Positions 1-6,891 of a DNA stretch of 14,035 bases are shown piece after piece; position 1 is the stretch's first letter, and every line of letters begins with the position of its first letter. The translations under genes and the position numbers were made by a program. Origin of the DNA: Pseudomonadales bacterium (lineage in GTDB: Bacteria; Pseudomonadota; Gammaproteobacteria; Pseudomonadales; DT-91); contig JABSRR010000014.1 in the NCBI GenBank assembly GCA_013215025.1, positions 1 through 14,035 on the forward strand. The letters run 5' to 3'. A model generated the notes under the pieces. That model made no database searches. It was not told the DNA's origin and saw nothing but the letters and a program-made list of their open reading frames with translations.

Positions 1-423
1 ATGCTGTATTGTGCTGCGGAATGTGCGCGTTTGTTATGTAATGAGGGTATTGATAATGCGGTTGCGCGTCATGCCTTACATGGTGAAGCGATGCTGCGCG
101 GCGTGCAGGCCATGGGTTTGCAAGTCTTTGGTGATATTGAAAACAAAATGAACAATGTTGTTGGTGTTTATATTCCAGATGAAGTCGATGGCGATAGTGT
201 CAGAGCACAGATGCTGAATGATTTTGATATCGAAATTGGCACTTCTTTTGGACCACTGCACGGCAAAATATGGCGTATTGGCACCATGGGGTATAACGCC
301 AGAAAATCGGCGGTATTAAATACCTTGGCAAGTCTTGATGCCTGTCTGCAAGCAAACGGCTACAAAGGGCCGAAGGCGGAGTCTACCCAGGCGGCACTTG
401 ATTTTTACCGCCAGCAAGATTAA
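1..423 (+). CDS. pucG: (S)-ureidoglycine-glyoxylate aminotransferase, C-terminal part (truncated by window edge)
   Basis: This is the last 140 codons of a class V, PLP-dependent aminotransferase of the alanine/serine-glyoxylate aminotransferase family. The PLP-lysine large domain lies upstream of the window, so the ATG at position 1 is probably internal. Visible is the C-terminal small domain, including GTSFGPLHGKIWRIGTMGY near residues 81-99, where the Arg of WRIG is the expected substrate-carboxylate ligand. Members of this family next to allantoate amidohydrolase are PucG: they move the amino group of (S)-ureidoglycine to glyoxylate, giving glycine and oxalurate, in the cytoplasm. The allC start follows the stop by 4 nt, so the two are almost certainly cotranscribed and act consecutively. 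Alternative: a generic alanine- or serine-glyoxylate aminotransferase. The context makes PucG much more likely, but the fold alone does not prove substrate. Confidence 0.85.
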   Translation: MLYCAAECARLLCNEGIDNAVARHALHGEAMLRGVQAMGLQVFGDIENKMNNVVGVYIPDEVDGDSVRAQMLNDFDIEIGTSFGPLHGKIWRIGTMGYNARKSAVLNTLASLDACLQANGYKGPKAESTQAALDFYRQQD

Positions 424-427
424 ATCG

Positions 428-1714
428 ATGTTATTCAAATCTGCCACGCTTGCATTCGAGCCTTATGCTCAACGCGCACTCGAACATTGTCTTAAGCTAG
501 CGCATGTGTCCGAAATGCGCGGCGCTACGCTGCGGCAATATTTATCCGACGAGCATCGTCAGCATAATGAGATCACTGCAGAGTGGATGCGTCAGGCTGG
601 CATGCAGACCTGGGTTGATGCTGTTGGTAATCAATGGGGCAGGTTTGCTAGTGAGCATGCACAGGCACCTCGCTTAGTGCTCGGTTCGCATTTAGATACA
701 GTGCCTAACGCGGGCGCTTTTGATGGTATTCTTGGCGTGATGTTGGCGATACAGCTGGTACGCTATTTTCGTGATCAGCAGATTTCACTACCATTTCATA
801 TCGATGTGGTCGGCTTTTGTGACGAAGAGGGCACGCGTTTTGGCGTCACCTTAATCGGTTCAAGAGCGCTGGCCGGCACCTTTGATCCAGCTTGGTTAGC
901 AGTAGAGGATAGTAATGGCGTTAGCATGCAAGATGCTATGCAACACTTTGGTCTGGCGCCAGAAAACTATGCGCAGGCAGCCTTAACGAGCAGTGATTTG
1001 CTAGGCTTCTGGGAAGTGCATATTGAGCAGGGGCCGGTGCTTGAGGCAAATGAGCTATCGCTGGGTGTGGTAACGGCGATTGCCGGTGCTAAGCGTGCCT
1101 CCTTGTCGATTCGAGGCTTGGCAGGGCATGCTGGCACAACACCCATGCCGTTACGAAAAGATGCCCTTTGTGCGGCGGCCGAAATCAGCTTAGCGGTGGA
1201 GCGTCGAGCGAAAGAATGTCAGGATGATCGGGTCGCAACCGTAGGCGAATTTATGGTACGTCCAGGCGCTGTGAATGTGATTGCCGGTGATGCACTGATC
1301 TCATTAGATGTACGTGCCCAAAATGACGAAAAACGTGATGAGCTGATCAGTGTGATTGCTGATGATGTTGATCAAATAGCCGCTAAGCGACATGTCAGTG
1401 TCGATTGGCATTGGCACCATCAGGCCACAGCGGTACCCTGTGCAGAGGAATTTCAGCAGCTTTTCAGTCAGGCTTGTCAAAAGCAAGGTATCGCCATGCA
1501 ATATTTGCCCTCAGGTGCGGGTCATGATGCGATGGCGATCGCAGAGATTTGTCCGATGGCGATGTTATTTATTCGCAGCCCCCGTGGCTTGAGCCATCAT
1601 CCCGATGAAGCTGTCATCCCAACCGATGTATTTGACGCCATGGCAGTTATGGTTTCGGCGGTTGAGTTATTAGCTGCGCAACAGCAGAGTGATGCATCGC
1701 GTTTAAGCGCCTAG
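428..1714 (+). CDS. allC: Allantoate amidohydrolase (M20 family, Zn/Mn-dependent)
   Basis: A 428-residue cytoplasmic metal-dependent amidohydrolase that converts allantoate to (S)-ureidoglycine, ammonia and CO2. The M20/AllC metal-site motifs are all present: GSHLDTVPNAG with His88, bridging Asp99 in AFDGILGV, DEEGTRF with catalytic Glu133 and ligand Glu134, HIEQGP with His198, and GLSHHPDE with His390. The central lid/dimerisation domain begins around the RGLAGHAGTTPM stretch. The length is close to the roughly 410 residues usual for AllC. An in-frame TTG at 335 would add 31 residues unlike the family and overlap pucG by about 90 nt, so I chose ATG 428. Its ribosome binding site is weak, which suggests translational coupling to pucG. 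The close relatives N-carbamoyl-L-amino-acid hydrolase and beta-ureidopropionase share these motifs. The flanking pucG favours allantoate as substrate. Confidence 0.9.
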   Translation: MLFKSATLAFEPYAQRALEHCLKLAHVSEMRGATLRQYLSDEHRQHNEITAEWMRQAGMQTWVDAVGNQWGRFASEHAQAPRLVLGSHLDTVPNAGAFDGILGVMLAIQLVRYFRDQQISLPFHIDVVGFCDEEGTRFGVTLIGSRALAGTFDPAWLAVEDSNGVSMQDAMQHFGLAPENYAQAALTSSDLLGFWEVHIEQGPVLEANELSLGVVTAIAGAKRASLSIRGLAGHAGTTPMPLRKDALCAAAEISLAVERRAKECQDDRVATVGEFMVRPGAVNVIAGDALISLDVRAQNDEKRDELISVIADDVDQIAAKRHVSVDWHWHHQATAVPCAEEFQQLFSQACQKQGIAMQYLPSGAGHDAMAIAEICPMAMLFIRSPRGLSHHPDEAVIPTDVFDAMAVMVSAVELLAAQQQSDASRLSA

Positions 1715-1824
1715 ACATTTTTTACCGAGCTGTCATCGTCAAGTAAGCATCCAGCTTTTAATCCATACCGCTATGTTTCTGCCTTGCGTTAGCCTGCGGT
1801 CACTTAAATTATCTTCAGCGTGAT

Positions 1825-1849
1825 AAGCCAATATTCTTGGCTTTTGTTT
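1825..1849 (+). terminator. Probable intrinsic terminator after allC
   Basis: A 7-bp inverted repeat, AAGCCAA (1825-1831) and TTGGCTT (1837-1843), with a 5-nt loop, followed by TTGTTT. It lies about 110 nt after the allC stop, in the direction expected for ending the pucG-allC transcript. The stem is moderately stable only and the U-tract is interrupted by a G, so this is a reasonable but not strong call. Confidence 0.5.
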
Positions 1850-1867
1850 ACGTTAAAAAATGATTGC

Positions 1868-1917
1868 CTAAGCCAATAGATTGCTTAGCCCAATAGATTA
1901 CTGAGCTTAATAAATAG
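1868..1917. repeat. Three degenerate ~17-nt tandem units in the convergent spacer
   Basis: Three successive units can be aligned: CTAAGCCAATAGATTG (1868-1883), CTTAGCCCAATAGATTA (1884-1900) and CTGAGCTTAATAAATAG (1901-1917). The first two are nearly identical apart from a 1-nt insertion, and the third is more diverged. CTAAGC (1868-1873) and GCTTAG (1883-1888) also form a 6-bp dyad, so the repeat can fold on itself. No function is evident. It could be replication slippage in non-coding sequence. Confidence 0.4.
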
Positions 1918-1946
1918 CTTCGCTGATTTGATAAACAGCAAGCAAT

Positions 1947-1971
1947 AAAAAAGGGTGCCGAGGCACCCTTT
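1947..1971 (-). terminator. Intrinsic terminator of the ABC importer operon
   Basis: A strong GC-rich stem, AAAGGGTGCC (1950-1959) with GGCACCCTTT (1962-1971), tip GA. Read on the minus strand it is followed by a run of T (complement of A1947-A1952). It lies about 20 nt beyond the stop codon of the binding-protein gene, the classic position for a rho-independent terminator. On the plus strand there is no U-tract after the stem, so it should act mainly on the minus-strand operon. Confidence 0.85.
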
Positions 1972-1992
1972 CCTATTTGAAGGCAACAGCAA

Positions 1993-3069
1993 TTACTTCG
2001 GTAATTTACCTTCAACCCCTTCAACGTAGAAGTTCATGCCAAGCATGGCGCCAACTTCCATAGTCTCACCAGCTTTCACAACGACAGTGCCAGACTGATC
2101 TTTAACAGGGCCAGCAAATGGGTGAACTTTACCAGCAGCGATATCGTCTTTAAGTGCTAACACTTTCTTTTGAACGTCAGCCGGAACAGCATCGCTCATT
2201 GGTGCTAGTGTTGTCATGCCTGCGCTGATACCTTGCCAAACATCTTCTGATGCCCAAGTACCATCGATCACTTGTTGAACACGCTTCGCGTAAAATTCGT
2301 TCCAGTTATGAACCGCAGCGGTTAAGTGTGCTTTTTCACCGTATGCACTCATGTCTGAGTGGTAGCCAATGGCATATTTGCCAGCCGCTTCAGCCGCTTG
2401 CACAACCCCTGGTGAGTCAGTGTGTTGGGTCAATACATCAGCACCTTGCTGAATAAGGCTATCACCAGCTTCACGCTCTTTACCTGGATCGTACCAGCTA
2501 TTTACCCAAACTACTTTAACGGTAGCTTCAGGCTTAACGCTGCGCAAACCTTGCGTAAAAGCATTGATGCCGCGAATAACCTCTGGAATTGGGAAGGCAG
2601 CAACGTAGCCAATCACATTCGATTCAGTCATGTGGCCTGCCACAACACCGGTTAGGTAACGTGCTTCATAAATACGGTTAAAATACGTGCCGACGTTTTC
2701 TGCACGCTTATAACCAGTGGCGTGTTCAAATTTCACCTCAGGAAATTTCTTAGCCACTTTAATAGTTGGGTTCATATAGCCAAACGAAGTGGTAAAAATA
2801 AGGTCGTGACCAGACTTTGCCATTTGCATAATAGCGCGTTCTGCATCAGCACCTTCTTTAACCGACTCAACAAAGCTAGTTTCAACTTTGTCGCCAAAGG
2901 TTTCTTCAACGAATTTACGGCCTTCGTCATGGGTGTATGTCCAGCCCGCTTCGCCAGTTGGGCTTACGTAAACAAAACCAACTTTAGTTGCTTCTGCGTG
3001 AGCCATTGAAGCTAAAGCAGTACTTCCAGCAAGTGCCGCTATGCTTAGGGTCTTCAAGAGTTTTTTCAT
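1993..3069 (-). CDS. BMP-family ABC transporter periplasmic substrate-binding protein (probable purine base/nucleoside)
   Basis: A 358-residue binding protein of the basic membrane protein (PnrA-like) family, the solute receptor for the importer encoded just upstream. It begins with a clear Sec signal: MKK, a hydrophobic core of about 17 residues, then a likely signal peptidase I site after AHA (residue 25). There is no lipobox Cys, so it should be free in the periplasm. The mature N-terminus, KVGFVYVSPTGEAGW, is typical of the Gram-negative branch of the family. Start choice: on the minus strand GGAG is followed by ATGATG. The second ATG (3069) has a 6-nt spacer and the first (3072) only 3. 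A TTG at 3081 overlaps the GGAG itself and is unlikely. Known BMP ligands are purine nucleosides and bases; the purine gene context fits, but the exact ligand is inferred. It is the last gene of its operon, after a 124-nt gap. Confidence 0.88.
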   Translation of the reverse strand: MKKLLKTLSIAALAGSTALASMAHAEATKVGFVYVSPTGEAGWTYTHDEGRKFVEETFGDKVETSFVESVKEGADAERAIMQMAKSGHDLIFTTSFGYMNPTIKVAKKFPEVKFEHATGYKRAENVGTYFNRIYEARYLTGVVAGHMTESNVIGYVAAFPIPEVIRGINAFTQGLRSVKPEATVKVVWVNSWYDPGKEREAGDSLIQQGADVLTQHTDSPGVVQAAEAAGKYAIGYHSDMSAYGEKAHLTAAVHNWNEFYAKRVQQVIDGTWASEDVWQGISAGMTTLAPMSDAVPADVQKKVLALKDDIAAGKVHPFAGPVKDQSGTVVVKAGETMEVGAMLGMNFYVEGVEGKLPK

Positions 3070-3193
3070 CATTTTCTCCAATAGTTAAGGTTAAAATATT
3101 AGTCGATCACGGTGTTGATAGTCTTAACAATAGCGGCGTGAATATAAAAATATGTGCTCGCCGATCAGTAAGTTAATAACGCCCTGAATTCTT
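3070..3193 (-). other. Intercistronic spacer between permease and binding-protein genes, with a possible stem-loop
   Basis: This 124-nt gap stands out because the other three genes of the operon overlap by 1 nt or lie 12 nt apart. It holds a 5-bp GC dyad, CGGCG (3134-3138) and CGCCG (3159-3163), enclosing an AT-rich inner dyad ATAT-AAAA-ATAT (3142-3153). This could be a bulged mRNA hairpin. A minus-strand TAATAT could be a -10 box, but no convincing -35 sits at the right spacing, so I do not call a promoter. The ribosome binding site GGAG (3076-3079) belongs to the downstream gene. Confidence 0.4.
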
Positions 3194-4120
3194 CTAATGC
3201 GATTTATGCCATGGCTTACCAAGCGCCATTGGCTCAAATAGTTTTAAACGTGCTGAATTAGTTGACAAAATAACTAACACAACAATTGTTGCGCCATAAG
3301 GCAGTATAGCTAATAGGTTTGACGAAACGTCCCAGCCAAAGCCTTGTGCAACCAGGTGCATAATGCTGGCAAAGCCAAACAAATAGGCGCCTAGCATAAT
3401 GCGTTCAGTGCGCCAGCTAGCGAAAACTACAAGCGCTAGGGCAATCCAGCCACGACCAGCAGTCATGTTCTCGGTCCATAAGGGGGTGTAGGCAATGGAT
3501 AAATAGCCGCCTGCTATGCCTGCCATTGCACCACCAAACATAATGGCTAAATAGCGTGTCTTTATAACCGATAAACCAATAGCGTTAGCTGCATCAGGGT
3601 TTTCACCAACAGCTCTCACCGTAAGACCACCACGTCCACGTTTAAAAAATAGATAAATAACAGCGGTGAGAGCAAAGCTGAGATAGACGATAATGTCTTG
3701 TGAGAATAAAATTTTGCCTATTACCGGTATCGCTGACAACACAGGTATCACCAGAGTGGGCAGACTGGTAATGGTTTTGCCTTCATAGTCTGCGCCAATA
3801 AAGGCAGATAAGCCGGTGCCAAAAATCGTCAAGGCTAGGCCGGTGGCGACTTGATTGGCATTTAGGGTCATGGCAATAAAGCCGAACAACAATGCCATGC
3901 AAACACCACCCATCGCAGCCATAAAGAAGCCCAAGGCTAAGCTGTCAAAATGAAACACCGCGATAAAGCCAATGACCGCGCCGATAAGCATCATGCCTTC
4001 TTGACCCAGATTTAGTACGCCGGACTTTTCGCAAACCATTTCACCTAATGCAACTAACAGCAGCGGTGTGCCGGTGCGAATCGTGGCAAATAAAATATTG
4101 CTAAGTAATTCAATATCCAC
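3194..4120 (-). CDS. ABC transporter permease, BPD_transp_2 family (second permease of BMP-type importer)
   Basis: A 308-residue, very hydrophobic inner-membrane protein with about eight to nine predicted spanning segments. It carries the family hallmark EKSGVLNLGQEGMMLIGA near residues 31-48, which contacts the ATPase or forms the pathway core in RbsC/NupQ-like permeases. A second conserved stretch is the VRAVGENPDAANAIGLSV loop. The start codon is GTG (4118-4120), preceded by GGAG with a 7-nt spacer. This site sits directly on the upstream permease stop codon (TAACGGAG), so translation is probably coupled. It is expected to heterodimerise with the 367-residue permease encoded 12 nt upstream. 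It corresponds to NupQ/YufQ of the Bacillus guanosine importer by family and gene order. The symbol is not assigned because the substrate here is unproven. Confidence 0.9.
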   Translation of the reverse strand: MDIELLSNILFATIRTGTPLLLVALGEMVCEKSGVLNLGQEGMMLIGAVIGFIAVFHFDSLALGFFMAAMGGVCMALLFGFIAMTLNANQVATGLALTIFGTGLSAFIGADYEGKTITSLPTLVIPVLSAIPVIGKILFSQDIIVYLSFALTAVIYLFFKRGRGGLTVRAVGENPDAANAIGLSVIKTRYLAIMFGGAMAGIAGGYLSIAYTPLWTENMTAGRGWIALALVVFASWRTERIMLGAYLFGFASIMHLVAQGFGWDVSSNLLAILPYGATIVVLVILSTNSARLKLFEPMALGKPWHKSH

Positions 4121-4132
4121 AATAAATCTCCG

Positions 4133-5236
4133 TTACTGACTTTTATGCGTGACTTTTAGTCGTAAAAGGCCACCGTTAGATTGAGTAAAGCGATAGCGAA
4201 TTAATACATCGCAGGCAAGTAAATAGAACAATAAAAGGCCTTGGAATACGCCTGTGATGGCATTGGGCATACCTAATTCAATTTGCGCCAGTTCGCCACC
4301 CATATAAATAAGTCCCATCAGCAGGCCAGCAAAGGTAATACCCACCGGGTGCAGGCGGCCAAGGAATGCAACGATAATTGCAGCATAGCCATAGCCTGGA
4401 GAAACATGTGGCACCAGCTGGCCTATCGGTCCAGCCACTTCAGCTGCGCCAGCAAGTCCGGCTAAGCCGCCTGAAATAAGCAGCACTAACCAGGCCAGTG
4501 ATTTTTGTTTAAAGCCAGCCATGCGCGCTGCAGATGCATCCATGCCAAGCACTTGCACCTGAAAACCAATAAAACTTTTGCTGATAAATACCCAGCATAA
4601 CGCCATTGCAACAGCGGCAAATAAAATGCCGATATGTAAACGCGTGCCTTGCCAGATAATGGGCAGAATAGTGCTGTCGGCAAAGATGGCTGATTCAGGA
4701 AAACCAAAGCCGTTAGGGTCTTTAAGCGGACCGTAAACGCCCCATAGCAGCAGATTTAGCGCGATATAGTTAAGCATGATGGTGGTGAGTATTTCATTGG
4801 TGTTGCACTGCACTTTTAGAAATGCGGCAACCGCAGCCCAACACATGCCGCCAATAATGCCGGCTAACAGCGTCATCGGCACCGCCCAGCTAGACTCTGA
4901 CTCAAGAAATTGCAGTGCCACTGCAGAACCAATTAATGCGCCCATTAATAACTGACCCTCAGCACCGATATTCCAGATAGAGGCCTTATAACAAACGGCT
5001 AAGCCATAGGCACAGAGTAAAATAGGTGCCGATTTGACCAGTAGTTCGGAAACACCGAAACTGTCAGAAATTGGTTGAATGAAAAAGGTATATAAGGCCC
5101 CTAAGGCAGATTGATCTGCATCACCGATCAAGGCGAAAATTACATAGCCAGTGAATAAGGTCAGCAATGCTGCTAGCAGCGGAGACATATAAGCCCAAAA
5201 TTGTGAAACTTCGGGTCGTGCTTCAAGACGAATCAT
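4133..5236 (-). CDS. ABC transporter permease, BPD_transp_2 family (first permease of BMP-type importer)
   Basis: A 367-residue inner-membrane permease. After a short cytoplasmic N-terminus it has a first spanning segment at about residues 16-37, a periplasmic stretch, then about eight more hydrophobic segments. The characteristic motif SIWNIGAEGQLLMGALIGS is at about residues 86-104. This is the longer partner of the pair, corresponding to NupP/YufP-like proteins. Its ATG overlaps the ATPase stop by one base (TGATG at 5234-5238) and is preceded by a G-rich Shine-Dalgarno (GAGGGGG, 7-nt spacer). Overlap and spacing show it is cotranslated with the ATPase gene and the second permease. Purine nucleosides or bases are the likely cargo, from family and neighbours. 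Confidence 0.9.
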   Translation of the reverse strand: MIRLEARPEVSQFWAYMSPLLAALLTLFTGYVIFALIGDADQSALGALYTFFIQPISDSFGVSELLVKSAPILLCAYGLAVCYKASIWNIGAEGQLLMGALIGSAVALQFLESESSWAVPMTLLAGIIGGMCWAAVAAFLKVQCNTNEILTTIMLNYIALNLLLWGVYGPLKDPNGFGFPESAIFADSTILPIIWQGTRLHIGILFAAVAMALCWVFISKSFIGFQVQVLGMDASAARMAGFKQKSLAWLVLLISGGLAGLAGAAEVAGPIGQLVPHVSPGYGYAAIIVAFLGRLHPVGITFAGLLMGLIYMGGELAQIELGMPNAITGVFQGLLLFYLLACDVLIRYRFTQSNGGLLRLKVTHKSQ

Positions 5237-6774
5237 CAGGCGGCCCCCTCGCTTACGCGCGGTTGATCGCTAAAATCACCGGCCATCCAGCAACCTACTT
5301 GCTCAAGATCTAATGCTTGCGTTGGCTTAATTGGCGACAATTGACCGTCGCAGATGGCGCAAAGTCGGTCAGATATTTGAAACAGTTCATCCAGGTCTTC
5401 TGATACCACTAAAATCGCACAGCCCTCATCGCGCAGTTTGATCATGGCTTCGTGGATGGCAATTTGTGCGCCGATGTCTACCCCCCAAGTAGGGTGAGCG
5501 GCAATTAACAAGCTAGGCTGTTGCAGCATTTCTCGACCAATAATAAATTTTTGTAAATTACCGCCAGATAAACTGCTGGCATGGGAAAATTCGCCAACCG
5601 CTTTAACCTTGAAGTCGCGAATAATCGTCTTCGCTCGATCACTGACCTGTTTAGCTTGAATAAGGCCACGTTTAACCAAGCCGAAATCGAAACTGGTCAA
5701 CAAGGCATTTTGGCTTAAACTCATCTCAGGCACCGCACCGCGCCCCAGTCTGTCCTCTGGCACAAAGCCCATGCCCATGCGGCGTCTAGCCATTGGGCCC
5801 AAGCCATCGATGGCTTGTTGATTAAAATAGATCGCATCGCGGCCTTTGGCAGTGTTCTCGCCCGATAGCGCCATCAGTAATTCTTCCTGACCATTGCCGG
5901 CTACGCCGGCAATACCTAAGATTTCACCACGCTTGAGGTTAAAGTGAATATCTTTTAAGGCTACATCGAAATTATTATGCGCTGCAGTCGATAAACCCTT
6001 GACCACCACGCAGTCGTCCTGCCCCACTGTTTTGGTATATTTGGTGGAGATTGGCGTATCTTCGCCAACCATCATGGTGGCAATCGAAGCTGAAGTTTCT
6101 TGTTTCGGAATGCAGTGACCGCTGAGTTTACCGCCGCGCAAAATAGTGGCCTTGTCACATAGGGCTGTCACTTCATGCAATTTATGACTGATAAATAAAA
6201 TTGAGCAGCCCTCGGCAGCTAGCTGCTTTAAGGTAGAGAATAAGGCTTCGACCTCTTGTGGCGTTAATACCGAAGTAGGCTCGTCAAGAATCAGCAACTG
6301 AATATCTTGCAGAAGGCAGCGCACAATCTCACAACGTTGGCGTTCGCCGGTTGATAAGGTGGCTACTAAGCGCTCGGGCTCAAGCGGCATGCCATATTTT
6401 TTGGAAACATCAGCAATGCGCTGATTCAAGGTGTTTACATCACCCGCTTGATCACCCAGCGCTAGCGCAATATTTTCGGCAATCGATAAAGTTTCAAACA
6501 ATGAAAAATGTTGAAATACCATGCCTATACCGAGCTCACGCGCCTGCGCAGGCTCGCGAATAAATTCGCGACGGCCATTAAAAAAGATATCGCCTTCATC
6601 AGGCTCAACCACGCCATAAATGATTTTCATCAGGGTGCTTTTGCCAGCGCCGTTCTCACCTAACAGTGCATGAATTTCACCTTTACCGATGGCAAGGTCT
6701 ACCTTGTCATTGGCAACACAGCCTGGGTAGCGCTTGGTGACGCCGGTGAGTTCTAGTCGAAAATTGTTTTTCAT
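5236..6774 (-). CDS. ABC transporter ATP-binding protein with two nucleotide-binding domains (BMP-type purine importer)
   Basis: A 512-residue cytoplasmic ATPase with two tandem ABC domains, as in RbsA/NupO-like importers. Domain 1 (about residues 5-240) has Walker A GENGAGKST at 39-47, Q-loop Gln88, signature LSTGE at 140-144, Walker B LLILDEPT at 160-167, then the H-loop ISHKLHEV. Domain 2 (about 260-500) has the usual degenerate P-loop GVAGNGQEE without the Lys-Ser/Thr pair, a signature LSGGNLQK and a modified Walker B region, AAHPTWGVD. This asymmetry is normal for the family and means ATP is probably hydrolysed mainly at one site. The start ATG has AGGA 4 nt upstream. It is the first gene of the importer operon, and its ribosome binding site overlaps one RutR-like dyad. 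Confidence 0.92.
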   Translation of the reverse strand: MKNNFRLELTGVTKRYPGCVANDKVDLAIGKGEIHALLGENGAGKSTLMKIIYGVVEPDEGDIFFNGRREFIREPAQARELGIGMVFQHFSLFETLSIAENIALALGDQAGDVNTLNQRIADVSKKYGMPLEPERLVATLSTGERQRCEIVRCLLQDIQLLILDEPTSVLTPQEVEALFSTLKQLAAEGCSILFISHKLHEVTALCDKATILRGGKLSGHCIPKQETSASIATMMVGEDTPISTKYTKTVGQDDCVVVKGLSTAAHNNFDVALKDIHFNLKRGEILGIAGVAGNGQEELLMALSGENTAKGRDAIYFNQQAIDGLGPMARRRMGMGFVPEDRLGRGAVPEMSLSQNALLTSFDFGLVKRGLIQAKQVSDRAKTIIRDFKVKAVGEFSHASSLSGGNLQKFIIGREMLQQPSLLIAAHPTWGVDIGAQIAIHEAMIKLRDEGCAILVVSEDLDELFQISDRLCAICDGQLSPIKPTQALDLEQVGCWMAGDFSDQPRVSEGAA

Positions 6775-6780
6775 TAAATC

Positions 6781-6796
6781 CTGTCCAAACGGTCAA
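6781..6796. promoter_or_regulatory. RutR-like operator dyad, site 1
   Basis: CTGTCCAAACGGTCAA matches 11 of the 14 defined positions of the E. coli RutR consensus TTGACCAnnTGGTCAA, judged by eye. It lies in the leader of the importer mRNA and covers its Shine-Dalgarno region, so a bound repressor could block elongation or cooperate with site 2, whose centre is 57 bp away. Weaker on its own than site 2. Confidence 0.5.
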
Positions 6797-6825
6797 TTAT
6801 TTTGCGTTCATCACATTATTTATTT

Positions 6826-6853
6826 ATCATATATTTTCTGACCAAGTGGTCAA
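6826..6853 (-). promoter_or_regulatory. Sigma70-type promoter of the ABC importer operon
   Basis: On the minus strand, TTGACC (6853 to 6848) and TATGAT (6831 to 6826) are separated by 16 nt. Each box matches 5 of 6 consensus positions. Transcription would begin near 6819, giving a leader of about 45 nt to the ATPase start at 6774. The -35 box is the right half of operator site 2, so binding there should exclude RNA polymerase. Confidence 0.65.
6838..6853. promoter_or_regulatory. RutR-like operator dyad, site 2 (strongest)
   Basis: CTGACCAAGTGGTCAA contains the perfect dyad TGACCA-AG-TGGTCA and matches 13 of 14 defined positions of the RutR consensus TTGACCAnnTGGTCAA. It overlaps the -35 element of the minus-strand importer promoter, a classic repressor position. 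Binding by a TetR-family RutR homologue or paralogue is an inference. The regulator gene is not in the window. Confidence 0.65.
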
Positions 6854-6857
6854 TGTT

Positions 6858-6871
6858 TTGCATATATGCAA
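6858..6871. promoter_or_regulatory. Perfect 14-bp palindrome between operator sites 2 and 3
   Basis: TTGCATATATGCAA is an uninterrupted perfect palindrome 4 nt from site 2 and 4 nt from site 3. It does not resemble the RutR-like sites, so it may be bound by a second regulator. In AT-rich DNA a palindrome of this length can also arise by chance. Confidence 0.4.
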
Positions 6872-6875
6872 TTAG

Positions 6876-6891
6876 CTGACCAACTCGACAG
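6876..6891. promoter_or_regulatory. RutR-like operator dyad, site 3 (degenerate)
   Basis: CTGACCAACTCGACAG has an intact left half (TGACCA) and a degenerate right half. It matches 10 of 14 positions of the RutR consensus. The centre is 38 bp from site 2, on the xdhA side of the intergenic region, so it could contribute to control of the xdh operon or to cooperative binding. Confidence 0.4.

Noticed and set aside
335..427. Upstream TTG/ATG starts extending allC into pucG
   Set aside because: The extra 31 residues are basic and unlike the AllC family, and would overlap pucG by about 90 nt. ATG 428 fits the family N-terminus.
3070..3081. TTG start giving the binding protein four extra residues (and the first ATG at 3072)
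   Set aside because: The TTG overlaps the GGAG ribosome binding site, and ATG 3072 has only a 3-nt spacer. ATG 3069 has a good 6-nt spacer and starts a normal signal peptide.
5236..6774. Loss of the P-loop Lys in the second ABC domain as a defective ATPase
   Set aside because: A degenerate second Walker A (GNGQ) is normal for RbsA/NupO-like double ATPases, and the first domain is intact.
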